From a virus: DNA of 39,185 nucleotides. Each line of letters starts with the position of its first letter. Position 1 is the first letter of the stretch. The DNA lies in IMG/VR virus record IMGVR_UViG_3300042453_002579, positions 1 through 39,185 of that record; one strand, given 5' to 3'. The notes beneath the pieces were generated by a model that was not told the DNA's origin, made no database searches, and saw only the letters and a list, made by a program, of their open reading frames with translations. Both the position numbers and the translations under genes were made by a program. Positions 16,238 to 22,762 of the stretch are shown here, one piece after another.

Positions 16238-17181
16238 AGTTCCGAGTGAGCCCCAACGTGCTCGAATCGCTCGGAATCCTCGATTGACGCTGCACCGGCG
16301 CAGACGTCCAAATAGTCGCAGCGTGCCCCGAATCGGTAGCAAGCTGCGGTGCTCCTGGGCCAGTGACCGCGCTTACGATCGGCGCGCATCGCCTGGATCG
16401 TGGCGACGTCGTCGGCCTGGCATTCGCTTAGCTCTTTCTCGAGGCGGTAGATCTCGGCTCGCGCGTAGAAGGTTTCGGGGCGCTCCGCGATAGCGACGCG
16501 GACGCGCTCCGCGTACTCGTCGAGCGATTCGTCGACGTCTCGCTGCGTGGCGTAGAGGCGGCCCTCTTTGGTATAGCGACGCTCGGCCTCAGGCGTTGCG
16601 AGACGTCGGGAGATCTTGGGCTTTCCGAGCACGTCGTAGATGACCCCGGCGACGTCGTAGCCGAGCGCTTTCGCGCCGAGCACGTAATAGCTGATTTGAG
16701 TGTCCACTTGGAGCCGGTCCCAATAGGGCGACCCCGGCCCAACGTCCGACGACGTCGTCTTGTGCTCGAGCACCCAGTGCGCGCCGTGACGGTCGACCAC
16801 GATCGCGTCGACCTTGCCAGCTCGCTCGATTCCGCGAATCCGCTTGCCCGTGCGCGGGTCGTAGATCGGGCACCGAAACGAGGCCTCGACCGCTACCGCA
16901 CGCAGGCCGTGCTCGGTACGGTCCGACTCCCATCGGAGCGCGTAACCGTCGAGCATGGCGCGAGCGCGGACGAGGTCTTCGCCGCTCAGCTGCTCGAAAA
17001 GGATGAGCTCGATCTGCTCGGGCTTGCCCAACCAATACGCCTCGAGGGCGGCATGGATCGCCGTGCCGAACGCAAGGGCTTCGGCTTTGTCTCCGCGCTT
17101 GCGAATCCCTTGTTCGTATCGGTGCAGATATGCACGAGGGCACGACCTGTAGAGCGAGATCGAACTAGTCGTTAGGAGCAT
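16216..17181 (-). CDS. PD-(D/E)XK nuclease, Cas4/RecB-like with Fe-S cysteines
   Basis: The 321-residue protein begins the reverse recombination operon. It has the RecB-type nuclease core: GTAIHAALEAYW (39-50, His43), Asp125 in GKVDAIVVD, and EHKTT (Glu139, Lys141), then QISYYVLGA (162-170). A Cys at 14 (SCPRAYLH) and three C-terminal cysteines (C281, C288, C294 in CYRFGARCDYLDVC) match the 4Fe-4S cluster layout of Cas4/AddB enzymes. In phages this nuclease usually pairs with a Sak4 ATPase to resect ends for recombination. Although Cas4 homologues serve CRISPR adaptation, its operon indicates a recombination role. Confidence 0.85.
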   Translation of the reverse strand: MLLTTSSISLYRSCPRAYLHRYEQGIRKRGDKAEALAFGTAIHAALEAYWLGKPEQIELILFEQLSGEDLVRARAMLDGYALRWESDRTEHGLRAVAVEASFRCPIYDPRTGKRIRGIERAGKVDAIVVDRHGAHWVLEHKTTSSDVGPGSPYWDRLQVDTQISYYVLGAKALGYDVAGVIYDVLGKPKISRRLATPEAERRYTKEGRLYATQRDVDESLDEYAERVRVAIAERPETFYARAEIYRLEKELSECQADDVATIQAMRADRKRGHWPRSTAACYRFGARCDYLDVCAGAASIEDSERFEHVGAHSELKKETSA

Positions 17182-17269
17182 CCCAACGGGCCTAGCTCGA
17201 AACGGTTACGGTTTGCAAGCGGAACTTTTTTCTTGACCATGACGATCGAGACCTGCCACTGTCCGCACC
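17182..17269. promoter_or_regulatory. Divergent control region with operator-like site
   Basis: This 88-bp gap separates the reverse recombination operon from the forward early operon that begins with a Cro-like repressor, so it should hold divergent promoters. It contains AAACGGTTACGGTTT at 17200-17214. The core GTTACGG (17205-17211) recurs as an inverted pair at 24896-24916. The site is a good candidate operator for the regulator encoded next to it. On + an A/T-rich stretch with TTGACC is at 17234; no convincing -10 is visible. Confidence 0.5.
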
Positions 17270-17479
17270 ATGCGAACGGCTGCCAGCCAACAGCTCGAGC
17301 GCCTCGTGCGGCCCGGTCCCCGGATCGCTGAGGTGGCTCGGGCGTGCGGGGTCTCTCCGACTGCGGTCCGCTACTGGATCGACGGTCGCAGTGTGCCGAG
17401 CGAACGGCACCGAGCGACCCTGGCTGCGACGTTCGCGATTCCCGTGGAGGATTGGATCAATGGTCAAAAACACGCGTAA
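17270..17479 (+). CDS. Cro/CI-type helix-turn-helix regulator
   Basis: The 69-residue protein is a single HTH domain: IAEVARACGVSPTAVRYWIDGRS (quoted here as the helix-turn-helix at residues 19-41) followed by SERHRATLAATFAIPVEDW, the usual ending of HTH_3/Cro-like domains. It is too short to carry a dimerisation or cleavage domain, so it resembles Cro or a small repressor. It lies at a divergent promoter region with a candidate operator. It probably controls both the recombination operon on - and the early genes on +. Confidence 0.75.
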   Translation: MRTAASQQLERLVRPGPRIAEVARACGVSPTAVRYWIDGRSVPSERHRATLAATFAIPVEDWINGQKHA

Positions 17480-17609
17480 ACCGACACGAATCAACCGCCG
17501 CAACCTGCGGATCGAGCCTGCTCCGACGTTCGATCTTGAGGGATTCCTCGTCGAGGCGCTTGGTGGAGCCGTCGTAATCGCCTGCCTTGCCGCGTTGGTG
17601 TTCGCATGA
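17460..17609 (+). CDS. Small single-pass membrane protein
   Basis: The 49-residue protein overlaps the end of the HTH gene by 20 nt. It has a strongly basic N-terminal half (VKNTRKPTRINRRNLR) and a hydrophobic C-terminal segment (GGAVVIACLAALVFA). This is a topology with the basic end inside. Function unknown; small early membrane proteins of phages are often superinfection-exclusion or host-modulating factors, but nothing here proves that. Confidence 0.5.
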   Translation: MVKNTRKPTRINRRNLRIEPAPTFDLEGFLVEALGGAVVIACLAALVFA

Positions 17610-17785
17610 CGCTCCCGGCACTCGAGGAGGTACGGGACGAGGCATCGCAGCGCTGGGCTGCGGGCTCGTCGTACGTCGACGCGCTGTCGTGGTCTGCTGG
17701 CGCTGGCATGGCCGTCTGGGTCGACCCGGACGGATGCGAGATCCTAGGGCTCGAGCCGTGGCCGCCGGCTGAGGAGGCGTCATGA
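17606..17785 (+). CDS. Small acidic protein
   Basis: The 59-residue frame starts at an ATG overlapping the upstream stop and ends overlapping the next ATG, both as ATGA. It is Trp- and Glu-rich (LPALEEVRDEASQRWAAG, VWVDPDGCEILGLEPW), soluble, and unlike any family I know. The perfect ATGA couplings on both ends support it as a gene. Confidence 0.55.
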   Translation: MTLPALEEVRDEASQRWAAGSSYVDALSWSAGAGMAVWVDPDGCEILGLEPWPPAEEAS

Positions 17786-18228
17786 CGGCCGAACAACTCG
17801 ACCTTTGGCTGACACTAGCAGACCGATTCGGAGCGGCGGAAATGCGCGTATACAAGAGCGAGGCAGGCAAACACACGACGGTCCATCCCATGGGCCCGGT
17901 GCACGGTAGGGACCCACTGAGGGCCGAGCGTAGGGCGCAACAGAAAGCGGATGCTGAGGCCGAAGCGCGACGGAACAAGCGGATCGCGGCAATCGCCGAA
18001 GCGGTCGACGGGCCGGCGATGCAGCGCACGCAGTTTCACACTGGCGAGCGCAACACGGATTGCGTCCGATATAGCGGCTGCCTGGACGCGTTCGTCGCGC
18101 GGCATTGCCAGCGCGCAGACGCGCACGCAGCGTGCCCGACGGGCTGCGCCTACTACCAGCGCGAGCGCCTGGTGCCTATCTCGAGGCGGGATAGCTCGCT
18201 CTCGGCCGGCGGAGAGGTGATCGGATGA
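17782..18228 (+). CDS. Hypothetical protein with C-terminal Cys cluster
   Basis: The 148-residue protein has a charged coiled-coil-like middle (ERRAQQKADAEAEARRNKR) and a Cys-rich C-terminal third: NTDCVRYSGCLDAF, then HCQRADAHAACPTGCAYY. Five cysteines plus His in that region suggest a zinc-binding module. It is coupled to its neighbours by 4-nt overlaps. A DNA- or RNA-binding role is possible but unproven. Confidence 0.5.
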   Translation: MTAEQLDLWLTLADRFGAAEMRVYKSEAGKHTTVHPMGPVHGRDPLRAERRAQQKADAEAEARRNKRIAAIAEAVDGPAMQRTQFHTGERNTDCVRYSGCLDAFVARHCQRADAHAACPTGCAYYQRERLVPISRRDSSLSAGGEVIG

Positions 18229-18788
18229 GCCTCGCGCAAGCCATTATGATCGCCGCTCTGGAGTTCGCGCCGATCGAAACGCGGCCGGAGTTTCCTGGCT
18301 ATGAGGAAACGCGCGCCGAGACCCTCGATCGCTATTGGTCGATCGCGCAAGACATCGCTGCAGCGGCGCAGGAAACCCAGGCCAAGCCCGGCGGAATCAG
18401 CGATGAGGACGAGGCCGCGCTACTGCTCGCGCTTGCGATCGGTGAGTCGGGGCTATCGCTCGACGTCGATCGAGGGCCTTGCTATCGCAAAGGCAAGTGG
18501 GCCGCGCGTTGCGACGGGGGCACAAGCCACACGATCTGGCAGCTCAAAACGGTGCGATTCGATGGATCTGTGCGCAGCGGCAAAGAGCTGCAAGCGAATC
18601 GTGCGCTAGCGGCTCGAGTAGCGCTTTGGCTTGCGCGCGGTTCGCTCGGGCAATGCCGCAAGATGGAGCCGCGCGATCGATTGTCGGCGTACGGCGCTGG
18701 CTATTGCAAGGAGGGCCTGCCCGACGTGCGCGCTCGACACGCGCTGTGGATCAAGATCCGCGACTTCCTGCGGAGGCCGAGGCCGTGA
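18225..18788 (+). CDS. Lysozyme-like / lytic transglycosylase-type protein
   Basis: The 187-residue protein has the SLT/lysozyme-superfamily pattern: LLALAIGESGLS with candidate catalytic Glu74, followed by GGTSHTIWQLKT (residues 98-109), which parallels the S-x-G-x-x-Q-x motif region of transglycosylases, and later RLSAYGAGYCKEG (residues about 152-164). Such enzymes cleave the glycan backbone of peptidoglycan. It lies in the early/middle operon, far from the endolysin, and has no signal peptide. It may be a second lysin or be virion-associated. Confidence 0.65.
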   Translation: MSLAQAIMIAALEFAPIETRPEFPGYEETRAETLDRYWSIAQDIAAAAQETQAKPGGISDEDEAALLLALAIGESGLSLDVDRGPCYRKGKWAARCDGGTSHTIWQLKTVRFDGSVRSGKELQANRALAARVALWLARGSLGQCRKMEPRDRLSAYGAGYCKEGLPDVRARHALWIKIRDFLRRPRP

Positions 18789-19366
18789 GCAAGCTCGAAC
18801 GCATCGAGGGCGACTACTACGCAACGCCAGCGTGGGCGACCGAGCTAATCCTCGACGAGCTGTGGCTACCGACGAACGCACGCATCCTCGACCCGTCGGC
18901 AGGCGAGGGCGCGATCCTCGACGTTGCTGCGGCACGAGGATTCACGACATGCGGCTACGAAATAGACGGGATACGCGCCGGCAACTGCCGAAACAGGCAT
19001 TCCACAATCCAATGCGACGCGCTAGGCCCAGCCCCTTGGTGTCACGCATCGGCCATCGTGGGCAATCCGCCATTCAGCAAGGCCCTCGAGTTCGCCGAAA
19101 AGGCGGCGCAATGGGCCGAGGCTCACGGGACCGTGGCCGCGTTGCTCCTGCGTCTCGCGTTCGCTGAGAGCAAGTCGCGGGTCGAGTTTCATCGATCGTA
19201 TCCGAGCGCGCTGCGGGTGCTGTCGGAGCGGCCTCGGTTTCGTGTCGACACTAGGGGCACGGATTCGAGCGCGTACGCGTGGTTTGTTTGGGATCGGCGG
19301 TATCAACCCATGGTCGAGGGCTGGCGCGTTTTGGCGCGCAAGGAAGGTGCACAGTGCAAGGGCTGA
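18785..19366 (+). CDS. DNA N6-adenine methyltransferase
   Basis: The 193-residue protein starts at a GTG overlapping the previous stop. It has the SAM-binding motif DPSAGEGAIL (36-45) and the catalytic motif GNPPFS (93-98), a variant of the (D/N)PP(Y/F) signature of amino-methyltransferases. YYATPAWATELILDEL upstream is the typical N-terminal substrate-side helix of phage adenine methylases. It probably methylates phage DNA to avoid host restriction or to mark replication. No specificity domain is present. Confidence 0.8.
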   Translation: MSKLERIEGDYYATPAWATELILDELWLPTNARILDPSAGEGAILDVAAARGFTTCGYEIDGIRAGNCRNRHSTIQCDALGPAPWCHASAIVGNPPFSKALEFAEKAAQWAEAHGTVAALLLRLAFAESKSRVEFHRSYPSALRVLSERPRFRVDTRGTDSSAYAWFVWDRRYQPMVEGWRVLARKEGAQCKG

Positions 19367-19518
19367 GATTGATTTGGGACGCAATCGCCTCAGTGGTCGC
19401 TGAGGCCATCATTGACGAATGGGAGCGCAAGCGTCGCGAGATCGACGACGCGGAACTCGAGGTGTTGGAGCGTCGGCTGAGTGAGCTTCGCAAGACGCGA
19501 AACGCGAGGGCGAACTAA
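19354..19518 (+). CDS. Small helical hypothetical protein
   Basis: The 54-residue protein starts at a GTG with an AAGGAAGG ribosome-binding site 7 nt upstream and overlaps the end of the methyltransferase gene by 13 nt. It is a charged helix with a heptad pattern (EWERKRREIDDAELEVLERR). It may be a short coiled-coil dimer. Function unknown. Confidence 0.5.
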   Translation: MQGLRLIWDAIASVVAEAIIDEWERKRREIDDAELEVLERRLSELRKTRNARAN

Positions 19519-19519
19519 A

Positions 19520-19900
19520 GTGCAGCAAGAGGTCTCGTTTTTCGTGCGCGGGCTAGCCATTGGCAAGCCGCGACCTCGCGTAACCGCTCGTGGCGCGTTC
19601 ATGCCGGCCCGATACCGCGATTATCAGCGCGAGGTGAAGGCGTGCGCGATCGAGGCCTTCGGGGTGCACCTCGAGGCGGGAGGGCGTTGGGATGTCGAGG
19701 CTCCGATGGTGCTCGATTGCACGTTCGTCTTTACGGACCATCGACGGCGAGACCTCGACAACCTGCTCGGCGGGGTCATGGATTCGTTGCTCTCGGTCGC
19801 CTATCGCGACGATTCGCAGGTCGTCGAAATCGCCGCGCGCAAGTTCGTGCTGGGTACCGAGCCGAGCGTTAGTGTGCGGCTTCGGCTGCTCGGTGAATGA
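19520..19900 (+). CDS. rusA: RusA-like Holliday junction resolvase
   Basis: The 126-residue protein starts at a GTG just after the upstream stop. It shows the RusA signature: an N-terminal GKPRPRVTARGAFMP substrate loop, HRRRDLDNLLGGVMDSL with the Asp pair 78/80, and YRDDSQV with Asp 97/98. RusA is a dimeric endonuclease that resolves four-way junctions, used by phages to debranch DNA before packaging. Length is right for the family. It sits among nucleotide and DNA metabolism genes. Confidence 0.85.
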   Translation: MQQEVSFFVRGLAIGKPRPRVTARGAFMPARYRDYQREVKACAIEAFGVHLEAGGRWDVEAPMVLDCTFVFTDHRRRDLDNLLGGVMDSLLSVAYRDDSQVVEIAARKFVLGTEPSVSVRLRLLGE

Positions 19901-19941
19901 TGCTGAATAGGCCGGCCGGTCGGCTGGCGAGAGGGGCGAGA

Positions 19942-20379
19942 ATGAAGCTATCTGAACAGGTTCGCGAGTTTCACCGCGCAATGGGTCAGCCTGTGCTCGA
20001 GCGGCCGAAGGTCCCCGACGATGAACGCGTGCGGCTGCGGCTGCGGCTCATCGCTGAGGAGTTCATGGAGCTTGTCGATGCGACGTTGATCCTCCCCTAT
20101 GCGCAGTTCGCGCGGCAGCTACGGGGCATCATCGACACCGCTCCGATCGCCGTCGACCTCGTCGATATGACCGATGCGCTGGCCGATCTGGACTACGTCA
20201 TCGAGGGGACGCGCGCAGAGTTCGGCATCGACGGGGAGCCCATTGCCGCGCTCGTGCACGATTCGAACATGGCCAAGCTCGGCGGCAAGCCCGACGCATT
20301 GGGCAAGATCCAGAAGCCCGCAGGCTGGCAACCTCCCGACATCGAGGGAGAGCTAACGCGGCAGGGCTGGCTCGAGTGA
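19942..20379 (+). CDS. MazG/HisE-like phage nucleotide pyrophosphohydrolase
   Basis: The 145-residue protein begins MKLSEQVREFHRAMGQPV, the usual start of this phage family, and has a GAGGGGCGAG ribosome-binding site. An in-frame ATG at 19897 overlapping the RusA stop would add 15 residues of atypical sequence. Residues 28-50 hold RLIAEEFMELVDA (acidic metal-binding helix) and 75-95 hold DLVDMTDALADLDYVIEGT, with the second acidic helix. The C-terminal SNMAKLGGKPDALGKIQKP is characteristic. It hydrolyses NTPs or dNTPs to monophosphates and PPi, and may remove alarmones or modified nucleotides. Confidence 0.85.
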   Translation: MKLSEQVREFHRAMGQPVLERPKVPDDERVRLRLRLIAEEFMELVDATLILPYAQFARQLRGIIDTAPIAVDLVDMTDALADLDYVIEGTRAEFGIDGEPIAALVHDSNMAKLGGKPDALGKIQKPAGWQPPDIEGELTRQGWLE

Positions 20380-20690
20380 GCCTCAGTGCGGCCGAGCTGG
20401 TTGCGCTCATGCGCAAGCGGCAAGCGGGCGTTGGGCTGAGCGATTACCAGCGGCGGGTACTGGCGCACATTCGCGAGCAAGCGTGCGTCGATGAGATCTG
20501 CCCGCGATGCGAGCGGGCCGCGATCATCGAGGTCGACGCAAAGGTCGAGCGGGCAACGGCTGAGGAGCTAGCAGCCGGTGAAGCCGAGCGTTGGTGGGGT
20601 CCGTGGAAGCGTTTTCACGAGGCTTACGTAAAAAGCGGCGTGCATCATGGCGATGCGCTTCGGATGCTCGAAAGGAACAAGGACAAATGA
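20376..20690 (+). CDS. Hypothetical protein directly upstream of cas12m
   Basis: The 104-residue protein starts at a GTG overlapping the upstream stop, and its own TGA overlaps the Cas12m ATG. It contains one CPRC pair (EICPRCERAA), helical charged segments and a Trp-rich patch (AERWWGPWKRF). No second Cys pair is visible, so a full zinc ribbon is not supported. Translational coupling to the CRISPR effector makes it worth testing as an accessory, but position alone may reflect packed phage gene order. Confidence 0.55.
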   Translation: MSLSAAELVALMRKRQAGVGLSDYQRRVLAHIREQACVDEICPRCERAAIIEVDAKVERATAEELAAGEAERWWGPWKRFHEAYVKSGVHHGDALRMLERNKDK

Positions 20691-22411
20691 CGACAAGGGT
20701 CTACCGATACGGGTTGCTAGCTCCGACTGAGAACGGCGAGCTAGTCAGGCAGCAAATGCGGCTCGGTCATCGCTATCAGAACGACCTCATTGCGATCGAA
20801 CGAGGCCGAAGGTTGGCGTTTGCCGCTGTCATGTCGAGCGACACGCGCATTTCAGAGGCCGAGGCCAAGATCACTGAGATCGACGCGAAGATCTCGCAAG
20901 CGGTAGAGCGAGCTCGACAAGCTCGAGTGGCGCGCCGAACCAAGGCAGACACCGACGAGACCAAGTCCGAGATCCGGTCACTGAAAGCATCCAAGGCCGC
21001 TGCCGTGCTCGAGCTGCGATCCGTCAAGCCGCTCGTGCAATCCGAGCTGCGGCCTAGGATCGCAGAAGTCGACGCAAGGGCTCACGAGCTGCAGATCTCC
21101 GCTCGCGCACACTGCGGGGTCTATTGGGGGACCTACCTGCTCGCGGAAGCGGCCGCCGAACAGGCGGCGAAAACGACGAAGGGCGAGTTGAGATTTCAGC
21201 GCTGGGACGGCTCTGGACAGGTCTCGGTGCAGATCCAAGGCGGTGCAGACGTCGATGACGTCGTCGGCGATGCGGACACTCGGCTGCGTTGGCCGCAATA
21301 CGTAGAGGGGACGCGCAAAGCCAAGCGCACCGAACTCGCCATGCGCGTAAGCAGCGAAAAAGGCGCTCCGGTCTGGGCACGGTGGCCGATGGTCTATCAC
21401 CGGCCGTTGCCCACCAATGCCAGGATCAAGCGAGTGATCGTATCGCTACGCATGCGCGGTCCGCGTGAGGAGTGGTCGGTCGAGGTCACGATCGACGCGT
21501 CGACGTGCAGACTCCGCGACCGGCCCGACGGTGGCAAGGTGGCGGTGCATCTTGGCTGGCGCAAAGAGCCTAGCGGGAACGTGCGAGTGGCTACCTGGCT
21601 CGGCGACGATGGGGACGCGGGGAGCATTGAGTGCCCCGAGCGCGTCCTTACCGGATTTTCCAAGTGCGAATCGTTGCGCTCGATTCGCGATCGAAACCTC
21701 GACGAACTACGGGCGCGCCTTCTGTCGGCTCGCGATGGATGGCCGGAATGGCTGCGCGATGCCACGTCGAGCCTGCACCAATGGCGCTCTCCCGGCCGGT
21801 TCGTGGCGCTCGGGCAACGATGGAAAGCGGCTGGCGTGGATCCAGCGCACGCAAGCGACTACGGGGCGATCGAGGCTTGGCGGTATAACGACCATCACCT
21901 TTGGCGCTGGGAGCATGACCAGCGGCTAAACTCGACTCGCTACAGGCGCGAGGTCTACAGGATCGCGGTGGCTGAGCTGTCGAGGCGATACCGTCGCGCC
22001 ATCCTGATGGCGGCCGATTGGGCCGAAATGGCGAAGCTCCCCGGCATCGGCGAAGGCGCGCCGGACCTGCCCGACGAAGCGCGCGCGCAGCGCGTGGAGA
22101 CTGCTCCCTACGTGCTGACCGAGGCGTTGCACTCTGCGATGGCCGAGGTGGTTTGGGTCGATCCTAGCTATCTGAGTCAAGCGTGTCGGCATTGCGACCA
22201 CAAAGACACCGGCGACACGTGGGTCCGAGAGTGCACCTCGTGCGGCAAATCGAGAGACATCGACGAGGCTGCAGTGCGCACGATGTTGGATCTCGAGGAG
22301 GCCGGCGCGTGGTCGTGGAAAAAGGGAGGAGCCAAGGACGACAGCGGCAAGGTCCGCGAGATCCGCGCGCCGAAGTGGGCCAAGAAACACGCGACCGAGG
22401 CCGCAGAGTGA
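20687..22411 (+). CDS. cas12m: Cas12m-like CRISPR effector (type V-M, formerly V-U1)
   Basis: The 574-residue protein is close in length to known Cas12m (about 600). Seen in order: N-terminal MTTRVYRYGLLAPTE followed by a helical arm with LRQQ-type REC segment (residues 18-140); YWGTYLLAEAAA (146-157); FQRWDGSGQVSVQIQ (170-184); RuvC-I strand VAVHLGWR (285-292); HQWRSPGRFVALGQRW (364-379); a helix LWRWEHDQRL; RuvC-II strand AILMAADWAEM (438-448); zinc ribbon C500-x2-C503 and C516-x2-C519; RuvC-III RDIDEAAVRTML (523-534). The GSG-V-VQ, HLGWR and W(R/K)SP(G/Q)RF blocks match, as I recall it, the Mycolicibacterium Cas12m. His288 replaces the first RuvC Asp, as in that family; Ala442-Ala443 replace the acidic pair expected at RuvC-II. 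Known Cas12m binds crRNA-matched DNA and blocks transcription. A CRISPR array lies 55 nt downstream on the same strand. TnpB is the alternative, disfavoured by the array and by these blocks. Confidence 0.88.
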   Translation: MTTRVYRYGLLAPTENGELVRQQMRLGHRYQNDLIAIERGRRLAFAAVMSSDTRISEAEAKITEIDAKISQAVERARQARVARRTKADTDETKSEIRSLKASKAAAVLELRSVKPLVQSELRPRIAEVDARAHELQISARAHCGVYWGTYLLAEAAAEQAAKTTKGELRFQRWDGSGQVSVQIQGGADVDDVVGDADTRLRWPQYVEGTRKAKRTELAMRVSSEKGAPVWARWPMVYHRPLPTNARIKRVIVSLRMRGPREEWSVEVTIDASTCRLRDRPDGGKVAVHLGWRKEPSGNVRVATWLGDDGDAGSIECPERVLTGFSKCESLRSIRDRNLDELRARLLSARDGWPEWLRDATSSLHQWRSPGRFVALGQRWKAAGVDPAHASDYGAIEAWRYNDHHLWRWEHDQRLNSTRYRREVYRIAVAELSRRYRRAILMAADWAEMAKLPGIGEGAPDLPDEARAQRVETAPYVLTEALHSAMAEVVWVDPSYLSQACRHCDHKDTGDTWVRECTSCGKSRDIDEAAVRTMLDLEEAGAWSWKKGGAKDDSGKVREIRAPKWAKKHATEAAE

Positions 22412-22466
22412 ACCGCTCGCAGGGTGCTTGCCATGTGCGCGGTATTGCTGGCATCCTGCGGGACTC
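22412..22466 (+). promoter_or_regulatory. Leader segment between cas12m and the CRISPR array
   Basis: These 55 bases separate the cas12m stop from the first repeat. They are GC-rich, with no clear -35/-10 pair. The array may therefore be transcribed with cas12m. A short stretch at 22417-22433 loosely resembles the start of the repeat but is out of phase with the array. Confidence 0.35.
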
Positions 22467-22649
22467 ATCGCAAGGGCTGCTCAGGGCCATCGAATCTGAG
22501 ACGGCGCGGTGGTACGCCGAGCGCGGATGAATCGCCAGAATCGCAAGGGCTGCTCAGGGCCATTCAATCTGAGACCTCGGCGCGCAGGACGGACGGCGTA
22601 TGTCCTTGCCCCAATCGCAAGGGCTGCTCAGGGCCATCGAATCTGAGAC
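22467..22649 (+). CRISPR. Mini CRISPR array: three 36-nt repeats, two spacers
   Basis: Repeats lie at 22467-22502, 22540-22575 and 22614-22649, spaced 73 and 74 nt apart. The first and third are identical over 36 nt (start ATCGCAAGGGCTGCTCAG, end AATCTGAGAC); the second differs at two adjacent bases (CG to TC). Spacers are 37 nt (22503-22539) and 38 nt (22576-22613) and unrelated to each other. Each repeat holds an inverted pair CTCAG/CTGAG whose second arm ends two bases before the spacer, the position expected for the 3' hairpin of a type V crRNA handle. The two variant bases lie in the loop, so the stem is kept. Orientation therefore matches cas12m: repeat first, spacer 3'. Confidence 0.9.
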
Positions 22650-22684
22650 CAGCGGCAGTCGGTGGCGTTTGATAAACTAACGAC

Positions 22685-22728
22685 AAGCGCGCCGAGAACG
22701 CTCGAAACCCGAGCGACTTCGCGCGCTT
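22685..22728 (+). terminator. Nested hairpin between CRISPR array and replication gene
   Basis: Outer arms AAGCGCGC (22685-22692) and GCGCGCTT (22721-22728) are perfect inverted repeats of 8 bp. Inside them CGCTCG (22699-22704) and CGAGCG (22710-22715) form a second perfect 6-bp stem around AAACC. A weak T-containing stretch (CGGTCTTTG) follows. It could end the crRNA transcript, protect its 3' end, or act as an origin-proximal or translational control element for the replication gene that starts 35 nt later. The lack of a clean T-run makes terminator function uncertain. Confidence 0.5.
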
Positions 22729-22762
22729 CGGTCTTTGATGGCTGTTTGATAGGAGGTGCACA

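Noticed and set aside
16216-17181. Cas4-like nuclease as a CRISPR adaptation protein
   Set aside because: It lies in an opposite-strand operon with a Sak4-like ATPase and SSB-like protein, and no Cas1 or Cas2 is present; a recombination role is the better reading.
20687-22411. Reading the effector as an IS605/IS607-type TnpB transposon protein
   Set aside because: No TnpA, no insertion-sequence ends and no omega-RNA-like 3' element were seen; the long N-terminal arm, Cas12m-like blocks and the adjacent spaced repeats fit Cas12m better.
22417-22433. Possible fourth, degenerate CRISPR repeat upstream of the array (TCGCAGGGTGCTTGCCAT)
   Set aside because: It matches the repeat start only with several gaps and is 51 nt, not 73-74 nt, before the first true repeat, so chance similarity in GC-rich DNA is more likely.
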